From positions 1 to 64,000 of the forward strand of contig NZ_MSIE01000037.1 in NCBI RefSeq assembly GCF_001921205.1: DNA of 64,000 nt. Direction: 5' to 3'. This document shows, in pieces, positions 42,636 to 52,068 of this stretch. Below the pieces are notes generated by a model, which saw only the letters and a list, made by a program, of their open reading frames with translations, had not been told where the DNA came from and ran no database searches. The stretch's first letter is position 1. Each line of letters starts with the position of its first letter. The stretch comes from Actinophytocola xanthii (lineage in GTDB: Bacteria; Actinomycetota; Actinomycetes; Mycobacteriales; Pseudonocardiaceae). A program made the translations under genes and the position numbers.

Positions 42636-44546
42636 TCAGGCGGAAACGGTGGTCCCGGCGGTCGCGCCGCGGTACCAGTACTCGAGCGTCAGCACGTGCC
42701 ACAGGTGCTTGGACCGGTCCTGCTGCCCGGCGGCGTCCTCGGCGACCAGCCGGCGCAGCGCGTCCCTGCGCAGCAGGCCGTCGCGGACCAGCAGCCCGTC
42801 GTTGACCACCTCGCGCACCAGGGGGGCCAGGTCCCGGCTCATCCAGGCCCGCAGCGGGGCGCTGAACAGGCCCTTGGGGCGGTGCACGATCTCGCTCGGC
42901 AGGATCGACAGCGCGGCGCGCTTGAGCGCGGCCTTGCTCTGCCGGCCGGCGATCTTCTCCTTGCCGGACAAGGCGAACGCCGCCCTGACCACGTCGACGT
43001 CCACGAACGGCACGCGCACCTCGGTGGAGGCGGCCATGCTGGAGCGGTCGGTGTAGGCGAGGTTCAGCCCCGGCAGGAACATCCGGGCATCGGCCAGGCA
43101 CATCCGGTTCACGTGGTCGGTGAGCGTGTTGTCGTTGTAGATCTCGGCGTGCTCGGCCAACACGTCGTCCACCGTGGACGCCAGGTCCGGGTTGACCAGG
43201 TCCAGCAGCTCGCCCCGGTCGTACATCGTGTAGCTGCGCCGGAACGCGGTCTCCTCCGGCAGCTCGGCGAAGGACAGGAAGCGCTTGGCGAACCGGACCG
43301 AGCGGTACCCGCGCCGGGACGACGCCACCGGCAGCCGGTCGACGACCGCGCCGATCGGGCGGCGGACGAGCCCGGGAACCTGTTGGTAGCGCAGGGCGAG
43401 CAGGTTGGCCAGATGCTTGCGGTAGCCGCCGAACAGCTCGTCGGCACCCATCCCCGAGAGCATCACCTTCACCCCGGCTTCCCGGGCGGCGGCGCAGATC
43501 AGGTAGGTGTTGATGGCCGCAGGGTCACCGATCGGCTCGTCCAGGTGGTAGGTCATCTTCGGCAGGAGGTCGAGCACCTGCGGCGCGATCTCGATCTCGT
43601 TCAGCTCGACGCCGAACCGACGCGCCACCTGCCTGGCGTAGCGCAGGTCGTCCGGCATGGCCTCGAACCGCGCGTCCTCGGCCCGGAAGCCGATCGTGTA
43701 CGCCGAGATTCCCGGCTGGAAGCGGGCGGCGAGCGCGGTCAGGTAGCTCGAGTCGAGCCCGCCGGAGAGGAACGTGGCCACCGGCACGTCGGCGAGCAGA
43801 TGGGCCCGGGTGGAGTCGGCGATCACCTGGGCCAGGTCCGGGGCCGGCTCGTGCGCGGCGGCCTCGGCGACCTCGGCGATGGACCAGTACACCCCGCGCT
43901 CGCTGGTCCCGTCCGGGCGGATGCGCAGCCAGCTGCCCGGCGGCAGCTTCTCGGCCTCACGGAAGGCGCACCGGCCATCGGGGACCCAGTAGTAGAGCAG
44001 CGAGGCGACCATGGCGGCGTTGTCGACGTGCAGACCGTCGCCGAGTTCGGTGGCGAGTGCCTTGAGCTCGGAGGAGAACGCGAGGCCCTGGCGGCGTCGC
44101 ACCAGGAACAGCGGCTTGATGCCGAGCTGGTCGCGGACCAGGGTCAGCTCACCGGTCCGCTCGTCGAACACGCCGAAGGCGAACATCCCGCGCAGCCGCG
44201 GCAGGCAGTCGGTGCCCCAGCGGCGCCACGCCTCGAGCAGGACCTCGGTGTCGCTGGTGCCGCGGAAGCGCACGCCGGCGGACTCCAGCTCGCGCCGCAG
44301 CTCCGGGGCGTTGTAGAGCTCGCCGTTGTAGGTGATGGCGAGCCCGTGGGAGACCATCGGCTGGGCGCCGGTCTCCGACAGGTCGATGATCGACAGCCGC
44401 CGATGTCCGAAGTGGACCTCGCCGGTGCCCGCACGGTGGCTGTACCGGCCGTGGCCGTCGGGGCCGCGGTGGGCGAGGGTCTTGGTCAGCCGGTCGGTCA
44501 GCGGGCCGCCGTCCGGCCAGAGGTAGGTGCCTGCGATGCCGCACAT
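42636..44546 (-). CDS. asnB: Glutamine-hydrolysing asparagine synthetase (AsnB-type) of the polysaccharide operon
   Basis: 636 residues, full length. Cys2 in MCGIAGTY is the glutaminase nucleophile; LSGGLDSSYLTALAA and SGMGADELFGGY are the ATP-PPase signatures. Unlike the lasso cyclase at 29108 it has both domains. In polysaccharide loci AsnB-like enzymes amidate uronic acid carboxyls or similar groups, consistent with the two nucleotide-sugar dehydrogenases here. True asparagine synthesis is the alternative. Confidence 0.88.
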   Translation of the reverse strand: MCGIAGTYLWPDGGPLTDRLTKTLAHRGPDGHGRYSHRAGTGEVHFGHRRLSIIDLSETGAQPMVSHGLAITYNGELYNAPELRRELESAGVRFRGTSDTEVLLEAWRRWGTDCLPRLRGMFAFGVFDERTGELTLVRDQLGIKPLFLVRRRQGLAFSSELKALATELGDGLHVDNAAMVASLLYYWVPDGRCAFREAEKLPPGSWLRIRPDGTSERGVYWSIAEVAEAAAHEPAPDLAQVIADSTRAHLLADVPVATFLSGGLDSSYLTALAARFQPGISAYTIGFRAEDARFEAMPDDLRYARQVARRFGVELNEIEIAPQVLDLLPKMTYHLDEPIGDPAAINTYLICAAAREAGVKVMLSGMGADELFGGYRKHLANLLALRYQQVPGLVRRPIGAVVDRLPVASSRRGYRSVRFAKRFLSFAELPEETAFRRSYTMYDRGELLDLVNPDLASTVDDVLAEHAEIYNDNTLTDHVNRMCLADARMFLPGLNLAYTDRSSMAASTEVRVPFVDVDVVRAAFALSGKEKIAGRQSKAALKRAALSILPSEIVHRPKGLFSAPLRAWMSRDLAPLVREVVNDGLLVRDGLLRRDALRRLVAEDAAGQQDRSKHLWHVLTLEYWYRGATAGTTVSA

Positions 44547-44558
44547 GTGGTCGCCCTC

Positions 44559-46391
44559 TCAGCCCTTGGTCCTGCGTTGGTTCAGTCCTTCGACGTCCTC
44601 CGCGCGGACCGGCGGGAACCGCCTGGTGGGCACGTCGTGCACGGACTGCTCGGGGGCCCGGTCCTGCCCGACCGGGGAGAACCGGTGGGTCGGCAGCTCG
44701 GGACCGTCGGCACTCCCGTTCGTGGCCCCGTTGGTGCTTCCGTTCACAGACGTCGTCCGAGCCGACCCGTTGACCGTGCCCGGCTCGAGCCGCGGCACCG
44801 TCTCGGCCCGCGCGGCCCTGCCACGCAGGGCCGTGTGCAGGCCGTCCCAGAGCGTGCCGTCGGTGGAGTCCTTCGGGTCCGGGTCCACCAGCACGACCCC
44901 GACGACGGGGATCGAGGCGTCGGCGAGCTGGCGGGCCACGGTGTGCAGCCAGGCCGCGTTCGCGAACCCGGCCCGCACCACCAGCAGCGTCTCCTGGCCG
45001 AGGTGGGGCAGGTCGGTCCAGGCCGTGCCCGGGGTGACCGAGCCGACGCCGATCCGGACCTCGCCGGGCCGGGCCGGGCCGGTGTCCTCGGCGCCGACGA
45101 CCCGGACCGGGTGCTTCTCGCGTCCGGTCAGCTCCGCGAGGTCCCGACCGGAGAGGTCGTCGCGCGTAAGGCGGCCGGCTGGGTCCTCGACGAGGGCCAC
45201 CGGACGGTCGTCGAGCCGGGTGGCGACGTCCAGGGCGAGCGCCGCGGCCACCCGCGGGGCGCCGAGCTCGAGCACCGACACGGGGCCGGAGCCGTCCCGG
45301 ACGAGCCGGACGAGCGTCGCGGCCACCCGGTCGCGCTCCTGCGCCGCGCGTGAGCGCCGCCAGAGTCGGGCCGGCCCGCGCCGGGGCGCCGGCAGCTGGG
45401 CGACCACCGAGGCGGCGAGGTGGGCGGCGATGTCCCTGCGCAGCACGGGGCGGTCCCGGACCACGCCCATGACCGCGGCCAGCGTGACACCCGAGACCAG
45501 CCCGAGCACGAGCCCGATCCCGGCCGCGGCTCCGGTCGAGGCGAGCACCGATCGGCGGATCGCCCGGCCCTTGTCCACGACCTGGGTACCGGCGGCGACG
45601 CGCGGCGCGCCGATCCCGGCCTCCTGGGCCTGCTGGGACAGGTCGGAGATGCGGGAGGTGAGCTCCGCGCGCCGGGCGTAGAGCGAGTCCAGGTTGGCGG
45701 CGTTCGGCTGCACCTGCTGGCCGCTGTCGGTCGTCTCGCCGTTCAGCTCGGCCTGCTCCTGCGCCGCCCGCGCCTCCCCCTCGGCCCTGGCGATCTGGCC
45801 GTTGACGTCCTTCAGCTCAGTGTTGATCTTGTCCCGCTGCGCGAGCAGCGCCTTGGCCTGCGCGTCCGCCGAGGTCTGGATGCGACCGACGTGGTCGGCG
45901 ATGAACGCCTGGGCGAGCGCGTCGGCGCGCCGGACGGCCTCGGCGGGGGTCGGGCCCTTGACGGTCAGCTCGAGCACGTTGTTGGTGAGCCCGACCGCCG
46001 TGTACTGGGTGATGAACTGCTCGGGTCGCTGGTCGGAGCCGAGCGCGTCCAGTGCCGCCGCGGCGACCCGGGTGGTCATCACCAGTGTCGCGTCGGTGCG
46101 GATCAGGCTGCCGCCGTCGGAGGGCTGGTCCTCCTCGTGCAGCACGAGGATGCGGGTGACCGCCTCGGCCGGGCTCGGCAACAGCGTCGAGAACAGGCCG
46201 CCGGCGATCATGCCGAGCAGCGCGAGCGCGACCCACATCCGGCGCCGGCGCCGGACCCCGACCCACAGGCGGGTGAGGTCGATCAGCGGTTGCGGTCCGG
46301 ACGCGGTCTCGGGGGCCTCCGCCTCGGTGCTGAGCGCGGTCGACCGCGTGGCTGCCCGCTGGGTCTTCGACTGCCGGGTCTTGGTGCTCAT
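44559..46391 (-). CDS. Wzz-like chain-length protein with P-loop-less cytosolic domain
   Basis: 610 residues. Two membrane segments (MWVALALLGMIAGGLFSTLL and GAAAGIGLVLGLVSGVTLAAV) flank a ~230-residue extracytoplasmic coiled-coil domain, as in Wzz/BY-kinase adaptors. The following ~170 residues resemble a BY-kinase/MinD fold (VSVLELGAPRVAAALALDVATRL), but no GKS/T P-loop exists. The tail is a Gly/Asn/Ser linker with two near-repeats, LPTHRFSPV and VPTRRFPPV. ATGA-coupled to the second Wzz gene. Controls polymer length, probably by complex formation rather than phosphorylation. Confidence 0.8.
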   Translation of the reverse strand: MSTKTRQSKTQRAATRSTALSTEAEAPETASGPQPLIDLTRLWVGVRRRRRMWVALALLGMIAGGLFSTLLPSPAEAVTRILVLHEEDQPSDGGSLIRTDATLVMTTRVAAAALDALGSDQRPEQFITQYTAVGLTNNVLELTVKGPTPAEAVRRADALAQAFIADHVGRIQTSADAQAKALLAQRDKINTELKDVNGQIARAEGEARAAQEQAELNGETTDSGQQVQPNAANLDSLYARRAELTSRISDLSQQAQEAGIGAPRVAAGTQVVDKGRAIRRSVLASTGAAAGIGLVLGLVSGVTLAAVMGVVRDRPVLRRDIAAHLAASVVAQLPAPRRGPARLWRRSRAAQERDRVAATLVRLVRDGSGPVSVLELGAPRVAAALALDVATRLDDRPVALVEDPAGRLTRDDLSGRDLAELTGREKHPVRVVGAEDTGPARPGEVRIGVGSVTPGTAWTDLPHLGQETLLVVRAGFANAAWLHTVARQLADASIPVVGVVLVDPDPKDSTDGTLWDGLHTALRGRAARAETVPRLEPGTVNGSARTTSVNGSTNGATNGSADGPELPTHRFSPVGQDRAPEQSVHDVPTRRFPPVRAEDVEGLNQRRTKG

Positions 46392-47758
46392 GCTGAACCT
46401 GCCATCACGCTGTCCACCGGAACCTCCGGCGCCTCGGTCGGTCCGGCCTGGCCGAGCGGCCTGGTCCGGTGGGTGACCACGACGCCGAGGACGTCGTGGC
46501 CGGCGTCGGTGCACGCCTCGTGGATGCCGACCAGCTCCCAGCCGGTCCGGGTGCCCGCGGTGACCACCACGAGCGCGCCGGCGACGTTGGCGTCGGGGAC
46601 GATCGGCCGCGCCGCGGAGACCTCGGCCACCCGCAGCGTCGCGCGGGCCGGCCCGGCCGCGGCGGTGCGGGCGAGGCGTTGCGCCGCCCGGCGGGCGGCG
46701 GGGTCGTCGTCGGGGACCACCACGAGCACCCGCGGCAACAGGCCGGACGGGCCGCTCGGCGTGCTCTCCCGCAGCCGTGAGACCACCCGGCGGTAGCGGA
46801 TCTCCAGACCCTCCTCGTCCGCGGGAGGCGGGAGCGCCGGGAGGTGCCAGTCGCGTTCGCCGAGGAAGAACCGGCGCAGCAGCCCGCGCCTGCCGGTCCC
46901 GGCCGTGTCGCCAGGCTCGTCGGCGACGTCGACGCCGCCCAGGACGTCCGCGCCGAGCGCGGAGACGATCTGCGCCTCTCCCCGCAGGCGCCGGTCCGAG
47001 CGGGCGGCCAGCAGGTGGCCGAACAGTCCGATCAGCAGGAACGCGGCGGCGCCGCCGCCCGCGAAGTGGGTCATGGTCGGCGCGGCCGGACCCGCCGGGC
47101 GCTCGGCCGGTCCCATCACGACCATCTTGGCCTGGGTGGACGCCGCGTCGAGCTCGTCGAGCTTGGTCATCGCCTGGGACAGCGCCGTGCGCAGCGACTC
47201 GAGCTCGGTGCGCACGCCCACGCTGTCGATGGTGTTGCCCTCGCCCGCCGAGGCGTGCAGGTCGGAGATGCGCTGGTTGGTGTCCAGGATCTGCTGGCGC
47301 AGGTTCTGCTGCTGTTCCTGGGAGACCTGCGCGGCCGAGTCGGCGGTGTCGCTGAGCAGCTGGGTGGAGTAGGTCACGTACTCCTGGGCCACCCGGTCGG
47401 CGAGCTGTTGGGCCCGCTCGGGGCTGTCGGCCCGGCCGGTGACCTCGATGATGTTGCCCTCGGCCACCTGCGCGCTCACGTCGTCGGCGAGGTCCTTCCC
47501 CGGGACGCCCCAGCGCAGGCCGGCGGCCGTCCGGTCCAGTACGACCGAACTCTGCGCGACCTGTGCCTCGGTCAGCAGCTCGTCGGCGTCGCGCGGACCC
47601 TGCAGCAGGACGTTGGCGGAGGTCTCGTAGCCGGGGGAGAACACCAGCGAGGCACCCGCCCCGGCGACCGCGCCGAGCACGGCGAACACAATCAGTAGTC
47701 GCCACCGTCGCTTCAGGACCTGACCGACCACCGACAGGCGAACCGTGTCCTCAGTCAC
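46388..47758 (-). CDS. Second Wzz-like chain-length protein
   Basis: 456 residues. First membrane segment LLIVFAVLGAVAGAGASLVF, then a Wzz domain (YETSANVLLQGP, IIEVTGRADSPERAQQLADRVAQEYV), a Gln-rich coiled coil (SQEQQQNLRQQILDTNQRISDL) and second segment (AAAFLLIGLFGHLLAA). The C-terminal ~170 residues again look like a nucleotide-binding fold (VLVVVPDDDPAARRAAQRLA) without a Walker A. GTG 47758 chosen for GAGGGGAG upstream. A promoter-like pair lies ~90 bp before it. Confidence 0.8.
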   Translation of the reverse strand: MTEDTVRLSVVGQVLKRRWRLLIVFAVLGAVAGAGASLVFSPGYETSANVLLQGPRDADELLTEAQVAQSSVVLDRTAAGLRWGVPGKDLADDVSAQVAEGNIIEVTGRADSPERAQQLADRVAQEYVTYSTQLLSDTADSAAQVSQEQQQNLRQQILDTNQRISDLHASAGEGNTIDSVGVRTELESLRTALSQAMTKLDELDAASTQAKMVVMGPAERPAGPAAPTMTHFAGGGAAAFLLIGLFGHLLAARSDRRLRGEAQIVSALGADVLGGVDVADEPGDTAGTGRRGLLRRFFLGERDWHLPALPPPADEEGLEIRYRRVVSRLRESTPSGPSGLLPRVLVVVPDDDPAARRAAQRLARTAAAGPARATLRVAEVSAARPIVPDANVAGALVVVTAGTRTGWELVGIHEACTDAGHDVLGVVVTHRTRPLGQAGPTEAPEVPVDSVMAGSA

Positions 47759-47848
47759 CCTGTGTACTCCCCTCGCTGTGCTCGCCAGCACGCACAAACA
47801 CCGGCTAGCAGGGCTTTCACTCGTCCCGTCGCCCGTGTCACCGCTTTG

Positions 47849-47877
47849 GTTACATCAATGCCGTGACTCTTAGTCAA
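47849..47877 (-). promoter_or_regulatory. Possible promoter for the Wzz genes
   Basis: On the minus strand TTGACT (47877-47872) and TGTAAC (47854-47849) are 17 bp apart, in a 157-bp gap before the first Wzz gene. Good -35, fair -10. It suggests that the right arm has an internal promoter. Confidence 0.5.
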
Positions 47878-47915
47878 AACGGGACCGAATGTGGGGAGGG
47901 GAATTCATTCGGTTG

Positions 47916-49112
47916 TCACTCGGTTGCGTTATACGCAGTGAGTAACGCCTCACTCGAGTGCGCCCAGGACAGTGGGCCCTCCACGCGGGCCCGGCCGATC
48001 TCACCCATGCGGGCGCGCTGGGCGGGGTCGTCGAGCAGCTCGGCGGTCAGCTTGGCGAACTCGGAGACGTCGTTCGCCCGGGCGTACACCGCCGCGTCGC
48101 CGGCCGACACCCGCGCCTCACGCAGTTCGAATGACACGATCGGCTTGCCCATCGCCATGTACTCCATGACCTTGTTCATGGTGGACACGTCGTTGAGCGG
48201 GTTGCGCGGGTCCGGCGAGAGGCAGATGTCCGCTGTGGACAGATAGCGCACCAGGTCCGCGTCCGGGATCCGCCCGGTGAACTCCACCTGGTCGGCCAGG
48301 CGCAGCCGCTCGGCCAGCGCCTGCATCTCCTCGAAGGTGTCGCCGGCGCCGACGAACACCGCGTGCCAGTCGGTGCGGCCCTGCTCGTCGCGCAGTGCGG
48401 CGAGTGCCTGGAGCGCGTAGTCGACCCCGTCCTGCGGACCCATCACCCCGAGGTAGCAGAGCAGGTTCGGCTTGCCGCGCTTGAGCTCGGGCTCCGGCTC
48501 GACGCGGCGGAACCGCTCGACCGCGGGCGCGCTGCGCACGACGAACACCTTCTCCGGCGCGACGCCGCCCCGGCGCAACGCCACCTGGCGGTAGCTCTCG
48601 TTGGTCGCGATCACCACGTCCGCGGCGCGGTAGCTCGCCCGCTCCAGCCGGCAGACGGCGCGGTAGAGCAGGTCCTCGCCCCGGCCGAACCGGGACAGGT
48701 AGAGCTCCGGCACCAGGTCGTGCTGGTCGAAGACGAACTTCGCGCCGCGCCGCCGCAGGCTGCGGGCGACCAGGAACAGCAGGTCGGGCGGGTTGCAGGC
48801 GTGTACGACGTCGACCGGGCCGACCGTGCGCTCGATGCGCCGGGCAAGCCGGTAGGTGTGCCACAGCGCCGAGCCGTACTCCTTGAGGTAGCCGGCTGGC
48901 CCGCCGGTCGCCGCGGCCAGCGGGTAGCGGTGGATGCGCACCCCGTCCAGCTCGACGTAGGGCTCGGTGTCCCGCTTGGTCCCCTGCGGACAGATGACGT
49001 GCACCTCCCACCCGGCGTCGCGCAGGGTCGTGGACTCCTGCCAGACGCGGCGGTCGAAGGGGACCGAGAGGTTCTCGACAAGGATCAGTGCTCTACCAGG
49101 CAAGGCCCACAT
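47916..49112 (-). CDS. Family 4 glycosyltransferase
   Basis: 398 residues. GT-B type: N-domain LILVENLSVPFDRRVWQESTTLRDAGW and VVHACNPPDLLFL; C-domain LLCYLGVMGPQDGVDYALQAL and ADICLSPDPRNPLNDVSTMNKVMEYMAMGKPIVSF. The pattern matches WbuB-type transferases that often add aminosugars, a weak hint. Its start lies inside the end of the dehydrogenase gene (20 bp overlap), so the two are coupled. Confidence 0.88.
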   Translation of the reverse strand: MWALPGRALILVENLSVPFDRRVWQESTTLRDAGWEVHVICPQGTKRDTEPYVELDGVRIHRYPLAAATGGPAGYLKEYGSALWHTYRLARRIERTVGPVDVVHACNPPDLLFLVARSLRRRGAKFVFDQHDLVPELYLSRFGRGEDLLYRAVCRLERASYRAADVVIATNESYRQVALRRGGVAPEKVFVVRSAPAVERFRRVEPEPELKRGKPNLLCYLGVMGPQDGVDYALQALAALRDEQGRTDWHAVFVGAGDTFEEMQALAERLRLADQVEFTGRIPDADLVRYLSTADICLSPDPRNPLNDVSTMNKVMEYMAMGKPIVSFELREARVSAGDAAVYARANDVSEFAKLTAELLDDPAQRARMGEIGRARVEGPLSWAHSSEALLTAYNATE

Positions 49113-50415
49113 ACCCCGGTTCGGCCCGGCGCGCCTGCGCGTCGGGGAGGCGGACGAGATCGACGATGGTCTGGCTGCCGCCGTGCGGGAGCTTCGCCAG
49201 CACGGCGGGGTCCTTGGTGCCGACGAGGATCACCTCGGCGTGGTCGAGGACCTCGTCGACGTCGGCGGCGAGGAGCTGGCCGAGGTGCGGCAGCCGCGCC
49301 TCGATGAACTCCCGGTTGGCGCCGAGCAGCCGGGACAGGCTGACGTTGGCGTCGTGGATGCGCAGGTCGTAGCCCTTGCCGAGCAGCCGCTCGGCCAGCT
49401 CGACCAGCGGGCTCTCCCGGAGGTCGTCGGTGCCCGGCTTGAACGACAGGCCGAACAGGCCGACCCGGCGCCGTCCGGTCCGCGCGACCAGCTCGAAGGC
49501 GCGTCGCAGGTGCTCCTCGTTGGAGGGCAGGACGTGGGACAGGATCGGCACGGCGACGTCCGCGCGGTGGGCCGCGTGCACCAGTCCGCGCACGTCCTTG
49601 GGCAGGCAGGAGCCGCCGAAGGCGAAGCCGGGCCGCAGGTAGGCCGGGCTGATGTTGAGCTTGCGGTCGGCCAGGAAGACGTCCATGACCGCGTGCGAGT
49701 CCAGCCCCAGCGCGGCGCAGATGGAGCCGAGCTCGTTGGCGAAGCCCACCTTGAGCGCGTGGAACGAGTTGTCCGCGTACTTCGTGATCTCGGCGACCGG
49801 GATCGCGACCCGGAACACCTCGCCGGGCAGGCCGGAGTACAGCTCGGCCACCACGTCCCCGCTCGCGGGGTCCAGCTCGCCGATCACCGTCTTCGGCGGC
49901 TCGAAGAAGTCCCGCACGCTCGTGCCCTCACGCAGGAACTCCGGGTTCACGGCGACGCCGAAGTCGACGCCCGCGGTCCGGCCCGAGGCCTTCTCCAGGA
50001 TCGGGACCAGCAGGTTCAGGCAGGTACCCGGCAGCATCGTGCTGCGGAACACCACGGTGTGGCGCTGGCCGTCCGGCTTGTCCGCCAGTGCCTCGCCGAT
50101 CTCCTCGGCGACGCGTTCGAGGTACGCCGTGGACAGGCTCCCGTTGGCCGCCGAGGGGGTTCCGACGCAGACCAGGGAGACGTCGGTCGCGGCGACCGCC
50201 TCGGCGACGTCGGTCGTCGCGCGCAGGGCCCCGGAGGCCACCACCTCCGCGGTCAGCTCGCCGATCCGCTCCTCGACCACGGGCGCGTTCCCGCCGGTGA
50301 TGAGCTCGACCTTCGTCGGGTTGACGTCCACCCCGACGACCTCGTTGCCCCGGGCCGCCAGACACGCGGCTGACACGCAGCCGACGTAGCCCAGTCCGAA
50401 GACACTGATCCTCAT
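49093..50415 (-). CDS. GDP-mannose 6-dehydrogenase-like nucleotide-sugar dehydrogenase
   Basis: 440 residues. FGLGYVGCVSAACLA is the NAD loop; EFLREGTSVRDFF and FAFGGSCLPKD (catalytic Cys) are the UDPG/GDP-mannose dehydrogenase signatures. Details such as ADRKLNISPAYLRPGFAFGGSCLPKD resemble AlgD more than UDP-glucose dehydrogenase. It would make GDP-mannuronic acid for the polymer. ATG 50415 is the first gene of the minus-strand arm, diverging from another dehydrogenase. Confidence 0.82.
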   Translation of the reverse strand: MRISVFGLGYVGCVSAACLAARGNEVVGVDVNPTKVELITGGNAPVVEERIGELTAEVVASGALRATTDVAEAVAATDVSLVCVGTPSAANGSLSTAYLERVAEEIGEALADKPDGQRHTVVFRSTMLPGTCLNLLVPILEKASGRTAGVDFGVAVNPEFLREGTSVRDFFEPPKTVIGELDPASGDVVAELYSGLPGEVFRVAIPVAEITKYADNSFHALKVGFANELGSICAALGLDSHAVMDVFLADRKLNISPAYLRPGFAFGGSCLPKDVRGLVHAAHRADVAVPILSHVLPSNEEHLRRAFELVARTGRRRVGLFGLSFKPGTDDLRESPLVELAERLLGKGYDLRIHDANVSLSRLLGANREFIEARLPHLGQLLAADVDEVLDHAEVILVGTKDPAVLAKLPHGGSQTIVDLVRLPDAQARRAEPGYVGLAW

Positions 50416-50766
50416 GTCACTTCTCCCGCCTTTTCGCGGGCAGCACAAAACAGGCGTGACACAACCACGCGCGTCCTCCGTCGGCTTGTGCTCCGGCCCC
50501 CGAGCCGGACTCAGCGAGATATGAGGGGCCACTCCGCACCTGACTCGCCCAGTAGGTCGATCCCGGAAGGGTGGTTGTTACCGCGTGTGGTGAAAAAATC
50601 CCCCGGTCCTGGGTAATTGGGAGTGAATAGGCTGAATGTTGATCACTATGCGTCACATGACTCGGGGCGCGACGTGGGCATACCGGGGTGCCCATGTAGG
50701 TTTCGTCGGGGTCACGGGCGTGCACCAGGCCGTCCGGTGGGATCGCTCGCACGAAGGGGAGTGACC
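50416..50766. other. Divergent intergenic region between two sugar dehydrogenases
   Basis: 351 bp without a supportable gene. An AT-rich patch (50580-50660) probably holds the promoters of both arms, but I could not assign boxes with confidence. GTCACATGAC at 50653-50662 is a near-palindrome. It is the natural control point of the right arm. Confidence 0.45.
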
Positions 50767-52068
50767 GTGTTCGTACGACGGATCGGCGTGATTGGCACGG
50801 GGTACGTGGGCCTCACCACCGGCGCCTGCCTGGCCTCGCTCGGGCACCACGTGGTGTGTGCCGACGTGGATGCCGACAAGGTGAAGCGGCTGTCCGCGGG
50901 CGAGGTGGACATCCTCGAGCCCGGGCTCGCCGAGTTGGTCGCCGAGGGCATCGCCGCCGGCCGCCTCTCGTTCGTGCTCGGCGCCTCCGCCGCGGTCGAC
51001 GGGGCCGAGGTCGTGTTCCTCTGCGTGCCGACGCCGATGGGCGTTGGCGGGGTGGCCGACCTGTCGATCGTCGAGTCGGTGCTCGAGGAGGTCGGCGCGC
51101 TCCTGCCGCCGGGCTGCGTCGTGGTCAACAAGTCGACGGTCCCGGTCGGCAGCGCCCAGCGCACCGCGGAGCTGCTCGACCGCGAGGACGTCGCCGTCGT
51201 GTCGAACCCGGAGTTCCTCCGCGAGGGCTCCGCGGTGCACGACTTCCTCAACCCCGACCGGATCGTCGTCGGCTGCGACCAGCAGGACGCCGCCGAGCGG
51301 GTGGCCGCCCTCTACGCCCGCCTCGGTGCTCCCACCGTGCTCACCGACGCGGCGAGCGCCGAGCTGGTCAAGTACGCCGCCAACTGCTTCCTGGCGATGA
51401 AGCTGTCCTACGTCAACGCGATCGCCGAACTGTGCGACCGGCTCGGCGCCGACATCTCCGACGTCACCGAGGGCGTGGGCTACGACAAGCGCATCGGCCA
51501 GGCGTTCCTGCAGCCCGGTCCCGGCTGGGGCGGGTCGTGCCTGCCCAAGGACACCTCGGCGATGCTCCAGCTCGCCGACGCCGCCGACTACGAGTTCCGG
51601 CTCATCCGGGCCACGATCGACACCAACAACCGGCAGCGCCAGCGCATGGTCGAGAAGGTGCGCCTCGCCGTCACCGGCAAGCGCGGCGGCTCACTGTCCA
51701 AGGTCCGCCTCGGCCTGCTCGGCCTGACCTTCAAGGCCGGCACGGACGACCTGCGCGACTCGCCGGCCCTGGCCGTCGCCGCGCTGCTGCGCCAGGCCGG
51801 CGCGCAGCTGGTCGCCTACGACCCGGCGGTCCGCTCCGGGGACACGCGCATCGACGAGGGCATCACCGTGGTCGACGACCCCTACGTCGCCGCCGAGGGC
51901 GTGCAGGCGGTGGTCGTGCTGACCGAGTGGCCGGAGTTCCGCACGCTGGACTGGGCCAAGCTCGCCGCCGTGGTGGCGCGGCCCGTCGTGGTCGACACCA
52001 GGAACCTGCTCGACCCCGACGTCGTGCGCCGCGCCGGCTTCGAGTGGAACGGGCTCGGCCGCCGCTAA
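50767..52068 (+). CDS. ugd: UDP-glucose 6-dehydrogenase
   Basis: 433 residues. IGTGYVGLTTGACLA (NAD loop), EFLREGSAVHDFL, KYAANCFLAMKLSYVNAIAELC and PGWGGSCLPKD (catalytic Cys) are all typical of Ugd, as is GLTFKAGTDDLRDSPAL. Makes UDP-glucuronic acid. GTG 50767 is preferred to GTG 50761 because the latter abuts the AAGGGGAG ribosome site. Convergent with the sigma-factor gene (4-bp overlap of ends). Confidence 0.92.
   Translation: MFVRRIGVIGTGYVGLTTGACLASLGHHVVCADVDADKVKRLSAGEVDILEPGLAELVAEGIAAGRLSFVLGASAAVDGAEVVFLCVPTPMGVGGVADLSIVESVLEEVGALLPPGCVVVNKSTVPVGSAQRTAELLDREDVAVVSNPEFLREGSAVHDFLNPDRIVVGCDQQDAAERVAALYARLGAPTVLTDAASAELVKYAANCFLAMKLSYVNAIAELCDRLGADISDVTEGVGYDKRIGQAFLQPGPGWGGSCLPKDTSAMLQLADAADYEFRLIRATIDTNNRQRQRMVEKVRLAVTGKRGGSLSKVRLGLLGLTFKAGTDDLRDSPALAVAALLRQAGAQLVAYDPAVRSGDTRIDEGITVVDDPYVAAEGVQAVVVLTEWPEFRTLDWAKLAAVVARPVVVDTRNLLDPDVVRRAGFEWNGLGRR

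Noticed and set aside
42636-44546. AsnB as the lasso cyclase
   Set aside because: It has Cys2 and a full glutaminase domain, lies in the polysaccharide operon far from the precursor, and a better candidate is next to the precursor.
41910-45353. A 1147-codon open frame on the plus strand over the right-arm genes
   Set aside because: It runs opposite to three genes with clear motifs, has no ribosome site and a composition typical of antisense frames in GC-rich DNA.
46392-47705. Upstream extension of the 610-residue Wzz-like protein
   Set aside because: It would overlap the whole second Wzz-like gene in another register; ATG 46391 is coupled by ATGA to its stop.
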